Source of the DNA: CAYGZT01 sp964354445
GTDB lineage: Bacteria; Patescibacteriota; Minisyncoccia; UBA6257; JAGOQP01
Assembly (NCBI GenBank): GCA_964354445.1
Contig: CAYGZT010000008.1
Coordinates: 1 to 5,238, forward strand
Length of the DNA: 5,238 nt
Direction: 5' to 3'
In this document: one piece after another, positions 1 through 5,222 of the stretch
Layout of the letters: each line of letters begins with the position of its first letter
How positions within the stretch are numbered: the stretch's first letter is position 1
Made by a program: the position numbers and the translations under genes
Notes under the pieces: model-generated
Told to the model about the DNA's origin: nothing
What the model saw: only the letters and a program-made list of their open reading frames with translations
Database searches by the model: none

Positions 1-70
1 GCTCATGGTTCAACGGACAGAACGCAAGCCTCCGGAGCTTGAGATGGGAGTTCAATTCTTCCTGGGCGCA
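1..70 (+). tRNA. tRNA-Arg (anticodon CCG), first two bases outside the window
   Basis: The stretch folds as a near-complete tRNA that decodes the arginine codon CGG. The acceptor 5' strand GCTCA (1-5) pairs with part of TGGGCGC (63-69), and the missing first two bases are predicted to be GC. The D stem is GTTC/GAAC (8-11, 20-23) with GG in its loop. The anticodon stem CAAGC/GCTTG (25-29, 37-41) closes the loop CTCCGGA, with T33 before anticodon CCG at 32-34. The variable loop has four bases. The T stem is GGGAG/CTTCC (46-50, 58-62) with a canonical TTCAATT loop. A70 is the discriminator base. The next bases are CTA, so the CCA tail is not encoded and must be added by CCA-adding enzyme. No clear terminator follows, only a short T run at 106-110. 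Confidence 0.94.
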
Positions 71-124
71 CTACTTCGCTGAAGCTTCATAGTACACGGC
101 ATACCTTTTTATGTACCACATTGC

Positions 125-152
125 TTGACTCCGTTTTCAACACAACTACAAT
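125..152 (+). promoter_or_regulatory. sigma70-type promoter of the subtilase gene
   Basis: TTGACT (125-130) matches five of six -35 consensus bases. TACAAT (147-152) matches five of six -10 bases. The spacer is 16 bp. Transcription would start near 158-161 and give a leader of only about 20 bases before the ATG at 180. That leader contains no purine-rich Shine-Dalgarno sequence. The promoter lies in the 109-bp gap after the tRNA gene, so the protease has its own transcription start. This is seen by pattern match only. Confidence 0.65.
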
Positions 153-179
153 TATCTACGTACCAGTAACCAAGTCTTT

Positions 180-1382
180 ATGCGCATACTTAAAATACTC
201 ATGCTGGCAGTCGCGGTGCTTGCGGTTGCCGCCGGGACGGTGCCACTGCTTGCTCAAGCGCAACGCGGTGGCGACGAGCCGGGAAGAAAAATTGTCGTCT
301 TCACGAACGATCTCTCCGACGAAGCAAAAGATACGATCATCAAAGAGGTCGGCGCGACTAAGATCAAACATCTGCAACGCGCGCGGGCATCGGTTATGGT
401 GCTCGACCGCAACGGATTGAGTAAGCTGCGCCGCAACCCGAACGTGCTGCGCATTGATGACGATGTCATCATCACCGCGCTTGAGACCGGCGAGAGAACT
501 GCGCGAGGCGGGACAGGAACACTCGCGCAACCCATAGAGGTGCTCCCGTGGGGTGTTGAGCGCGTAAACGCCAATGATGTATGGGGAACGACCACTGCAG
601 ACCCCGTCAAGGTGGCAATTCTTGATACCGGTATTGACCTTTCACACCCTGACCTGAAAGCAAACATCAAAGGACAGTACAACGCCATCAGTCTCCGACA
701 GTCGGTCACAGACGGCAACGGGCACGGCACGCATGTTGCAGGCATCATCGCGGCAATTGACAATACCGTCGGCGTCATCGGCGTTGCGCCCAAAGCAGAC
801 CTCTATGCGGTCAAGGTGCTTAACAACAACGGCTCCGGATACCTTTCCGACATCATCGAGGGACTTGATTGGGCAATCGCCAAAGGCATCAAGGTTGTCA
901 ATATGAGCTTGGGAACGGTTTCCGATATTCAGTCCTTTCATGACGCAATCGTGCGCGCCTACAATGCCGGCATCGTACTGGTTGCCGCCGCAGGAAACGC
1001 CTATGGAGGCGCGGTGAATTATCCCGCCGCATACTCCGAAGTTATCGCGGTATCGGCAACCGATTCAAACAACAACCTTGCCTCATTCTCCTCAGTGGGA
1101 CCGCAGGTTGATGTGGCAGCTCCCGGCGCAAGCATCTTCTCCACCTACAAGAACTCTTCCTATGCGACGATGAGCGGAACATCAATGGCATCCCCGCATA
1201 CAGCCGGCGTTGCGGCGCTTCTGCTCTCTGTGCCGACCAAGTGTGACACGGACGCCAGCGGTTCATGCTCACCCGCCGAAGTGCAGGCACGCCTTGAGGC
1301 AACCGCGCACGACCTGGACGCTTCGGGAAAAGATTTCCAGTACGGCTCGGGTCTTGTGGACGCATACGCGGCACTGCAATAA
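180..1382 (+). CDS. Secreted subtilisin-like serine protease (peptidase family S8) with I9-type propeptide
   Basis: This 400-residue protein is an endopeptidase of the subtilisin family, probably exported as a self-processing zymogen. Residues 1-27 look like a Sec signal peptide: basic start MRILK, a hydrophobic core, and AQA (25-27) before the likely cut. Residues about 36-103 resemble the inhibitor I9 propeptide that helps folding and is then removed. The catalytic domain runs from about 122 to the end. It holds Asp149 in ILDTG, His182 in GHGTHVAG, the oxyanion Asn273 in AAAGN and Ser335 in GTSMASPH, so the triad is complete. There is no C-terminal sorting or adhesion domain. An unusual loop at 355-367 carries the only two cysteines (C355, C363) and resembles an EF-hand calcium loop. 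The start at 180 is the first Met and gives a proper signal peptide, but no Shine-Dalgarno is visible. The substrate is unknown; nutrient scavenging or surface protein turnover are only guesses. Confidence 0.95.
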   Translation: MRILKILMLAVAVLAVAAGTVPLLAQAQRGGDEPGRKIVVFTNDLSDEAKDTIIKEVGATKIKHLQRARASVMVLDRNGLSKLRRNPNVLRIDDDVIITALETGERTARGGTGTLAQPIEVLPWGVERVNANDVWGTTTADPVKVAILDTGIDLSHPDLKANIKGQYNAISLRQSVTDGNGHGTHVAGIIAAIDNTVGVIGVAPKADLYAVKVLNNNGSGYLSDIIEGLDWAIAKGIKVVNMSLGTVSDIQSFHDAIVRAYNAGIVLVAAAGNAYGGAVNYPAAYSEVIAVSATDSNNNLASFSSVGPQVDVAAPGASIFSTYKNSSYATMSGTSMASPHTAGVAALLLSVPTKCDTDASGSCSPAEVQARLEATAHDLDASGKDFQYGSGLVDAYAALQ

Positions 1383-1403
1383 CAAAGATGACCAATCGGT
1401 TAT

Positions 1404-1438
1404 AAAACAAAACACCCCTATTGAGGTGTTTTGTTTTG
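1404..1438 (+). terminator. Rho-independent terminator after the subtilase gene
   Basis: A perfect 13-bp stem (1404-1416 with 1425-1437) encloses an 8-base loop, CCTATTGA. The GC part of the stem (CACC/GGTG) is next to the loop and runs into TTTTGTTTT, which serves as the U tract. The matching A tract on the 5' side makes the element symmetrical, so it could also act on minus-strand transcription that passes the neighbouring terminator. It lies 21 bases after the protease stop codon. Confidence 0.85.
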
Positions 1439-1441
1439 GTT

Positions 1442-1471
1442 AAAAAGGAAAACCGGCCGCAAGGCGGCCGG
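1442..1471 (-). terminator. Rho-independent terminator of the minus-strand unknown gene
   Basis: Read on the minus strand, the 8-bp GC-only stem CCGGCCGC/GCGGCCGG (1453-1471) closes a CTT loop and is followed directly by TTTTCCTTTTT (1452 down to 1442). This is a strong intrinsic terminator about 35 bases after the stop codon of the gene at 1507-2394. It supports that gene as a real transcription unit. On the plus strand no U tract follows the hairpin, so it is directional. Confidence 0.85.
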
Positions 1472-1506
1472 CAAGCGGAGCGCGCTGCCACAAGCACTGC
1501 TCCTGC

Positions 1507-2394
1507 TCACATGTGAAACTTTCCGACAGGGGGAATATCTTGCGTCTCGCACGCGATCATCTCAACAACCGCTACCCCGAGCTCGGCGCGCGAGGTGATA
1601 CACCATCCGCGCCGCATGGCGACCAGTGCTACGTCCCAGAGGTCATACGTGTCTTTTGCCGAGACCTGAAAGATGGCTTCGGCAGTCGTACGCTCCCGCG
1701 ACGCCCTGCAGAACTCACGATTGAGGTATGCCAGCTGCTCGGAGGGAGCATCATGGTTAAGCGCCAGTTGAGAATACGCTTCCTTGCGGCGATCATCGGC
1801 ATCTGCCATCACGCAGAAGAGGCGGCGGAGATGCTCGTCGGCTGCCGCAATCACCGTTTCCCTCACAGAAACTCCCACATCGAGGAGGCGGTGTTCTTTC
1901 GCCTCCGCAGCGCCTAGGCGCTTCTTGAAGTTCTCGAGCCATGGTGAGGAAACTGTCTCTCTGGGATACTCATTCTCCCAGAGAAGGCGCTCTGTCTCGT
2001 TGTCGCTGCGCCCTACAACCGACCAGTTGGCCGCGAATGTGATACCGCCGACATCCCAGCACTCCAGCGCGTGTCTTGCTGACATCCACATAATAAGCAT
2101 GACGACTTCCGCCTGCATCGCAAGCGCCCGCACTCTCTTGTGCAACGCAACTTGCTGCCGCTCGTCCATCGAAAACAGGTATGAAGCGTCCATAAACCCC
2201 CAAACCGTTTCCAGCGTTCCTTCCTCCGCATCTTGGGACGCTTGCAGAAGCACTGCCATGAGCATATACAGTTTCCTGACATGCTCGGGTGCCGTTCCCA
2301 ACACCACATCACCGGGTCTCACCGGAGGCAAGCTGTATGCCGAAAGCGGGGCTGTGCGCTCAAGCGCACGCTCAAGCTTTTCCAGCCAAGTCAT
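1507..2394 (-). CDS. Hypothetical protein with two diverged copies of one domain
   Basis: I do not recognise the family of this 295-residue protein. It has no signal peptide or clear membrane span, so it is probably cytoplasmic, and the pattern of charged and hydrophobic residues suggests mostly helix. Two halves look homologous. Residues 35-47 (APEHVRKLYMLMA) match 185-197 (ADEHLRRLFCVMA), and residues 111-127 match 251-267. In the second pair [ED]xWDV is followed by a second Trp exactly 11 residues after the first (W113/W124, W253/W264). A linker of about 55 residues separates the copies. The start at 2394 is chosen over an in-frame ATG 67 codons upstream because GGGAGG lies 5 bases before it and the longer form would run across the spacer and into recG. 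A promoter and a strong terminator flank it. The gene is divergent from recG, which gives no firm clue to its role. No catalytic motif was recognised. Confidence 0.85.
   Translation of the reverse strand: MTWLEKLERALERTAPLSAYSLPPVRPGDVVLGTAPEHVRKLYMLMAVLLQASQDAEEGTLETVWGFMDASYLFSMDERQQVALHKRVRALAMQAEVVMLIMWMSARHALECWDVGGITFAANWSVVGRSDNETERLLWENEYPRETVSSPWLENFKKRLGAAEAKEHRLLDVGVSVRETVIAAADEHLRRLFCVMADADDRRKEAYSQLALNHDAPSEQLAYLNREFCRASRERTTAEAIFQVSAKDTYDLWDVALVAMRRGWCITSRAELGVAVVEMIACETQDIPPVGKFHM
1594..1842 (-). repeat. Second copy of the duplicated domain in the unknown protein (residues 185-267)
   Basis: This segment begins with EHLRRLFCVMA and ends with DLWDV, eight residues and then WCI. 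The Trp-Asp-Val to Trp spacing is identical to that of the first copy. The region between the ends is highly charged (DDRRKEAY, RASRERTTAEA) and probably helical. Codons that encode the same or similar residues in the two copies differ mainly by synonymous or conservative changes, as expected for selection on the protein in this frame. Confidence 0.65.
2014..2292 (-). repeat. First copy of the duplicated domain in the unknown protein (residues 35-127)
   Basis: This segment begins with EHVRKLYMLMA and ends with ECWDV, eight residues and then WSV. It aligns with residues 185-267 of the same protein. It is about ten residues longer than the second copy, with the extra length in the middle (roughly residues 60-85). 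Similarity is clear at both ends in protein but weak in DNA, which points to an old duplication. Confidence 0.65.
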
Positions 2395-2399
2395 GTTTT

Positions 2400-2405
2400 C
2401 CTCCC
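2400..2405 (-). promoter_or_regulatory. Shine-Dalgarno sequence that fixes the start of the unknown gene
   Basis: On the minus strand GGGAGG is followed by AAAAC and the ATG at 2394, a 5-base spacing. This is the only convincing Shine-Dalgarno before any gene in the window, and it decides against the longer upstream reading frame. Confidence 0.85.
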
Positions 2406-2429
2406 GTCGCTTTGCGCGAACTGTCAAAA

Positions 2430-2459
2430 ACTCTACGCCCCAAACACCCTTGTCGTCAA
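2430..2459 (-). promoter_or_regulatory. Putative promoter of the unknown gene
   Basis: On the minus strand TTGACG (2459-2454) lies 18 bp before TAGAGT (2435-2430). The -35 box matches five of six consensus bases and the -10 box four of six. Transcription would start near 2423 and give a leader of about 28 bases that includes the Shine-Dalgarno at 2405-2400. The match is moderate and no other pair in the spacer is better. Confidence 0.45.
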
Positions 2460-2491
2460 CACGCTCCCCGCGACCGGAGCCCGGTTTGTAG

Positions 2492-2497
2492 TACAAT
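2492..2497 (+). promoter_or_regulatory. -10 element placing recG on a leaderless transcript
   Basis: TACAAT lies six bases before the recG ATG at 2504, so the expected transcription start falls on or beside the A of the start codon. No good -35 hexamer is found at 16-18 bp upstream, where the DNA is GC-rich. An in-frame TAG at 2489-2491 rules out an earlier start, and no Shine-Dalgarno precedes the ATG. The -10 box is overlapped by a short perfect palindrome, TTGTA-G-TACAA (2486-2496), which may be chance. Confidence 0.5.
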
Positions 2498-2503
2498 ACA
2501 TCC

Positions 2504-4630
2504 ATGACGTTTCTTGCCCAGCCGCTGACGCAGGTGAAAGGAGTCGGGCCGTTTCTTGCCGCCAAGTTCGCGAAGCTTGACATCCACACCGTCAAAGACC
2601 TTTTGTATCACTTCCCTTTCCGCTACCAGGACTTTTCAAAAATCTCAAAAATCGCTGACGTCGTAGGAGGAGAAACTGTTGTGGTGTTCGGTGTCATAGA
2701 GAAACTGGGTGTTCGCAAAACGTGGAAAAGGAAGATGTGGCTGGTGGAAGCAACCGTTGCCGATGAGAGCGGACATATCAGGGCTATCTGGTTCAATCAG
2801 AAGTACCTCGCCGGCGTTCTCAAAGAAGGAATGTCGGTCAATCTTGCGGGAAAAGTCGCTGCCGACGAGCGGGGGCGATTCGTGCTCTCAAGCCCCGTTT
2901 ACGAAATCATTTCGCGACAGCAGCAAGAAACCCGGCACACCGCGCGCATCGTGCCGGTATATCCGGAAACGAAAGGGATTACCTCCAAAGCGATACGGCT
3001 GGTACTCAGCAAAGTCATCAAGCAGATAGCGGCGGTTGATGAGTTCATGCCGCCGGACATTCTTGCACAGCATCGATTTCTACACATCGGGGAAGCGTTC
3101 GAGCAGATACATTTTCCGGCAAGCTTCGATGATGCAGATCGCGCCCTGAAGCGCTTTGCGTTTCAGGACCTTTTCCTGCTGCAGCTTCTTAAGGCAAATG
3201 AGAAGCGGCGTCTTGCGCAGCACCGCGCGCTCGCCGTCGCGTACGACCCCGAGAACATAAAGCAATACTTCTCGTATCTCCCGTTCCAGCTCACGCTCTC
3301 GCAAAAAAAGGCGTTGTGGGAGATTCTCGAGGACCTCAAAAAACCGCATCCCACCAGCCGGCTTCTGCAGGGCGACGTGGGGTCCGGAAAGACCGTCGTG
3401 GCGGCGCTGGCGGCACTTAATGTGGCCCAGCAGAGCTTCCAGACGGTTTTTATGGCTCCCACCGAGGTGCTTGCCGCTCAGCACTTTGCAACATTCACAA
3501 AATTCTTTGAGGAGTTCTCGGGAGGAGTAGCGCTGCTCACATCGTCAAAAAGCAGTGCCTTTTGGGGGCGAGGGCTTGACACGTCTTGCTCAAAGAAAGA
3601 CGTTCTCGAGCAGATTCGCTCTGGAGCGCTTCGCGTCATCATCGGAACCCACGCCGTGATTCAGAAACACGTGCAGTTTGACAATGTCGTGTTCGTCGTC
3701 GTTGACGAACAGCATCGCTTCGGCGTCAGTCAACGGGCACAACTTGCGAGCATACGCAGCCATGACCTTGTACCGCACTTTCTTTCCATGAGCGCCACTC
3801 CCATTCCGCGAACGTTGGCACTGACCGTGTTCGGAGATCTCGATTTGTCCGTCATTAGCGAGCTTCCACACGACCGTAAACCGATTGTTACCAAAATCGT
3901 CCCGCCCGCATCGCGCCCTGCCGCCTACGACTTCATACGAAAGCAGGTGCACCAGGGACGGCAGTGCTACGTCATCTGCCCGCGCATTGACCCCACCGAC
4001 ACCGAAGGGGCGCCGCTCTCACCCCGCCAGTGGGCAACGCTCGAAGTCAAATCAGTAAAGGAAGAGTACGAAAAACTTTCACAAAAGATATTTGGCGACT
4101 TGCGCGTCTCGATGCTGCACGGCCGCATGGCGTCAAAGGAAAAGCACGAGGTTATGAGCGCGTTCACGTCGGGCTCAATTGACGTCTTGGTTTCCACATC
4201 GGTGGTCGAGGTCGGCATAGACGTGCCAAACGCCTCGATTATAATGATCGAAGGGTCGGAACGTTTCGGTCTGGCGCAGCTGTACCAGTTTCGCGGTCGT
4301 GTGGGACGCAGCGAGTACCAGTCATACTGCTTCCTGCTCACCGAATCGCGCTCCGGCACCACGCGCACACGTCTGAGGGCCATTCTGAGCGCAAAAAGCG
4401 GATTTGAGCTTGCCGAGGTTGATTTGAAACTGCGCGGTCCCGGACAATTCCTGGGGAGTGAACAAACCGGAATGCCAGACCTTGCAATGAAGTCACTCGC
4501 CAATCCAGACCTCGTTGTCAACGCGCGTGAAGAAGCGCTCAAACTCCTCTCGCGTGACCCTGCCCTGCACCAGTACCCTTACCTTGCCGCATATCTGAAA
4601 TTGTTCGGACGGCAGGTGCATATTGAATGA
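2504..4630 (+). CDS. recG: ATP-dependent DNA helicase RecG
   Basis: RecG is a superfamily 2 double-stranded DNA translocase that regresses stalled replication forks and remodels Holliday junctions, D-loops and R-loops. This copy has 708 residues and looks complete and intact. The N-terminal wedge/OB-fold region covers about 1-155 and includes VKGVGPFLAAKFAKLDIHTV. Helicase motifs follow in order: LPFQLTLSQ (259-267), Walker A GDVGSGKT (290-297), APTEVLAAQH (318-327), DEQH box (401-404), SATPIPR (430-436), motif V around STSVVEVGIDVPNAS (564-578) and motif VI QFRGRVGR (595-602). The RecG-specific tail DLKLRGPGQFLG with QTG (640-656) matches the TRG region and separates it from Mfd and UvrB. 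Compared from memory with E. coli RecG, it has about 11 extra residues near 346-366 and about 13 near 495-520. The start is fixed by an in-frame stop 15 bases upstream. It converges on hsp20 and is divergent from the unknown gene. Confidence 0.97.
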   Translation: MTFLAQPLTQVKGVGPFLAAKFAKLDIHTVKDLLYHFPFRYQDFSKISKIADVVGGETVVVFGVIEKLGVRKTWKRKMWLVEATVADESGHIRAIWFNQKYLAGVLKEGMSVNLAGKVAADERGRFVLSSPVYEIISRQQQETRHTARIVPVYPETKGITSKAIRLVLSKVIKQIAAVDEFMPPDILAQHRFLHIGEAFEQIHFPASFDDADRALKRFAFQDLFLLQLLKANEKRRLAQHRALAVAYDPENIKQYFSYLPFQLTLSQKKALWEILEDLKKPHPTSRLLQGDVGSGKTVVAALAALNVAQQSFQTVFMAPTEVLAAQHFATFTKFFEEFSGGVALLTSSKSSAFWGRGLDTSCSKKDVLEQIRSGALRVIIGTHAVIQKHVQFDNVVFVVVDEQHRFGVSQRAQLASIRSHDLVPHFLSMSATPIPRTLALTVFGDLDLSVISELPHDRKPIVTKIVPPASRPAAYDFIRKQVHQGRQCYVICPRIDPTDTEGAPLSPRQWATLEVKSVKEEYEKLSQKIFGDLRVSMLHGRMASKEKHEVMSAFTSGSIDVLVSTSVVEVGIDVPNASIIMIEGSERFGLAQLYQFRGRVGRSEYQSYCFLLTESRSGTTRTRLRAILSAKSGFELAEVDLKLRGPGQFLGSEQTGMPDLAMKSLANPDLVVNAREEALKLLSRDPALHQYPYLAAYLKLFGRQVHIE

Positions 4631-4633
4631 AAT

Positions 4634-4660
4634 CAAAACCGGGCTTTCGCCCGGCTTTTG
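4634..4660. terminator. Bidirectional terminator shared by recG and hsp20
   Basis: CCGGGC (4639-4644) pairs with GCCCGG (4649-4654) around the loop TTTC. CAAAA (4634-4638) and TTTTG (4656-4660) extend the stem across one unpaired C. On the plus strand TTTTG follows the GC stem just after the recG stop. On the minus strand the loop reads GAAA, and TTTTGATTT follows 26 bases after the hsp20 stop. One hairpin therefore serves both convergent genes. Confidence 0.85.
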
Positions 4661-4685
4661 ACTCTTTCTGGAATTTTCTACCCGT

Positions 4686-5186
4686 CTAATCCACCTTCAC
4701 TCTCACTTTCTTGCTCTTGGTACGCTGGATCTTAGGAAGAATGATTTTGAGCACGCCGTTTTTCAGCGATGCTTGAGCTCTGTCCGCGTCAATCTCCTGC
4801 GGCAGAATCACCGAGCGCGAGAAGTTCCCCCAGAAACATTCCTGATACAGGTAGTCCTCTTTTTTGACCACCTCTTTGCGCTTGCGCGAGCCCTTGATGG
4901 AGACCGACTCGGGCGTAATGGCAACGTCAATATTGTCGGGATCAACGCCCGCGATTGCCGATTCGATGTAGATGTTGTTGTCGTCCTGAAAAACGTCAAT
5001 CGTCAGATGCCCTTCCGCATCCTCAAATGCCAGTTCGTCCTCATCCTCTTTTTCCGCCAACGCGGTTGCGCCCTCATTGTTTTTTCTCAAGGGTCGCGCG
5101 TTTGCTTTGGTGAGCTGGGGTTCAATGTCGTCTTCCCCATACTTGACCCCCGCCAGTTGTTCAAAAAAGTCGTTGGTATCGCTCAT
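4686..5186 (-). CDS. Small heat-shock protein, Hsp20/alpha-crystallin family
   Basis: This 166-residue protein is an ATP-independent chaperone that should form oligomers and hold unfolding proteins for refolding. Residues 1-58 are a variable, mostly polar and acidic N-terminal arm (EKEDEDELAFEDAEG). The alpha-crystallin domain spans about 60-152: LTIDVFQDDNNIYIESAIAGV, an ITPESVSIKG strand segment, a W/F-rich turn QECFWGNFSRSVILP (115-129) and the family hallmark A-x-L-K-N-G-V-L with IILPK (139-152). The tail ends VRVKVD, where VRV could act as the I/V-x-I/V anchor that docks onto a neighbouring subunit. The ATG at 5186 is preferred over one at 5222, because the latter overlaps the -35 box and only the shorter form begins at the likely transcription start. 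The gene stands alone and converges on recG. No CIRCE element (HrcA site) is visible in the 52 upstream bases. Confidence 0.95.
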   Translation of the reverse strand: MSDTNDFFEQLAGVKYGEDDIEPQLTKANARPLRKNNEGATALAEKEDEDELAFEDAEGHLTIDVFQDDNNIYIESAIAGVDPDNIDVAITPESVSIKGSRKRKEVVKKEDYLYQECFWGNFSRSVILPQEIDADRAQASLKNGVLKIILPKIQRTKSKKVRVKVD

Positions 5187-5193
5187 GGCATCA

Positions 5194-5222
5194 AGTATAT
5201 ATCGCCGAATTGAATAATTCAA
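5194..5222 (-). promoter_or_regulatory. Strong promoter of hsp20, apparently leaderless
   Basis: On the minus strand TTGAAT (5222-5217) is followed after exactly 17 bp by TATACT (5199-5194). Seven bases (TGATGCC) then lead to the ATG at 5186. The expected transcription start therefore falls on or beside the start codon, which agrees with the lack of any Shine-Dalgarno. The -35 box matches four of six consensus bases, the -10 box five of six, and the spacing is ideal. Confidence 0.7.
5210..5222. promoter_or_regulatory. 13-bp perfect palindrome over the hsp20 -35 box, possible operator
   Basis: TTGAAT-A-ATTCAA is a perfect inverted repeat with a one-base centre, and one arm is the -35 hexamer itself. 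A repressor dimer bound there would block RNA polymerase. The arms are short and AT-rich, so chance is possible, and the sequence does not match CIRCE (TTAGCACTC-N9-GAGTGCTAA). No regulator gene is seen in the window. Confidence 0.35.

Noticed and set aside
71..110. Possible terminator after the tRNA (CTTC-GCT-GAAG hairpin and a T5 run)
   Set aside because: The stem is only four base pairs and the T run lies more than 20 bases away, so it does not have the layout of an intrinsic terminator.
254..793. 179-codon minus-strand open frame inside the protease gene
   Set aside because: It is the shadow of a clearly real subtilase frame with a complete catalytic triad. Its composition is dominated by Ser, Pro and Arg and it has no start signals.
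1507..1516. Palindrome TCACATGTGA at the stop codon of the unknown gene
   Set aside because: A 10-bp palindrome inside coding sequence is expected by chance at this scale, and it has no loop or U tract.
1513..1917. 134-codon plus-strand open frame antisense to the end of the unknown gene
   Set aside because: It looks superficially protein-like but has no ribosome binding site or promoter and fully overlaps the second domain copy, which is conserved in the other frame.
2422..2427. Perfect -35 hexamer TTGACA on the minus strand before the unknown gene
   Set aside because: No -10-like sequence lies 16-18 bp downstream; that region is the Shine-Dalgarno itself. The TTGACG/TAGAGT pair upstream fits better.
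2473..2485. Inverted repeat ACCGG-AGC-CCGGT upstream of recG
   Set aside because: Five-base GC-rich arms are weak evidence. It is not followed by a U tract and would not be inside the leaderless recG transcript.
1784..2491. 235-codon open frame on the plus strand opposite the unknown gene
   Set aside because: It is Ser/Arg/Thr-rich and of low complexity, has no Shine-Dalgarno and recognisable domains are absent. The minus-strand frame has a Shine-Dalgarno, promoter, terminator and an internal protein repeat.
2395..2595. 67-residue N-terminal extension of the unknown gene
   Set aside because: It would run across the intergenic promoters and into recG, has no Shine-Dalgarno, and the shorter start has GGGAGG at ideal spacing.
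5184..5191. Two-codon upstream open frame (ATG CCA TGA) overlapping the hsp20 start
   Set aside because: It begins only two bases after the -10 box, so it should lie upstream of the transcription start and not be in the mRNA.
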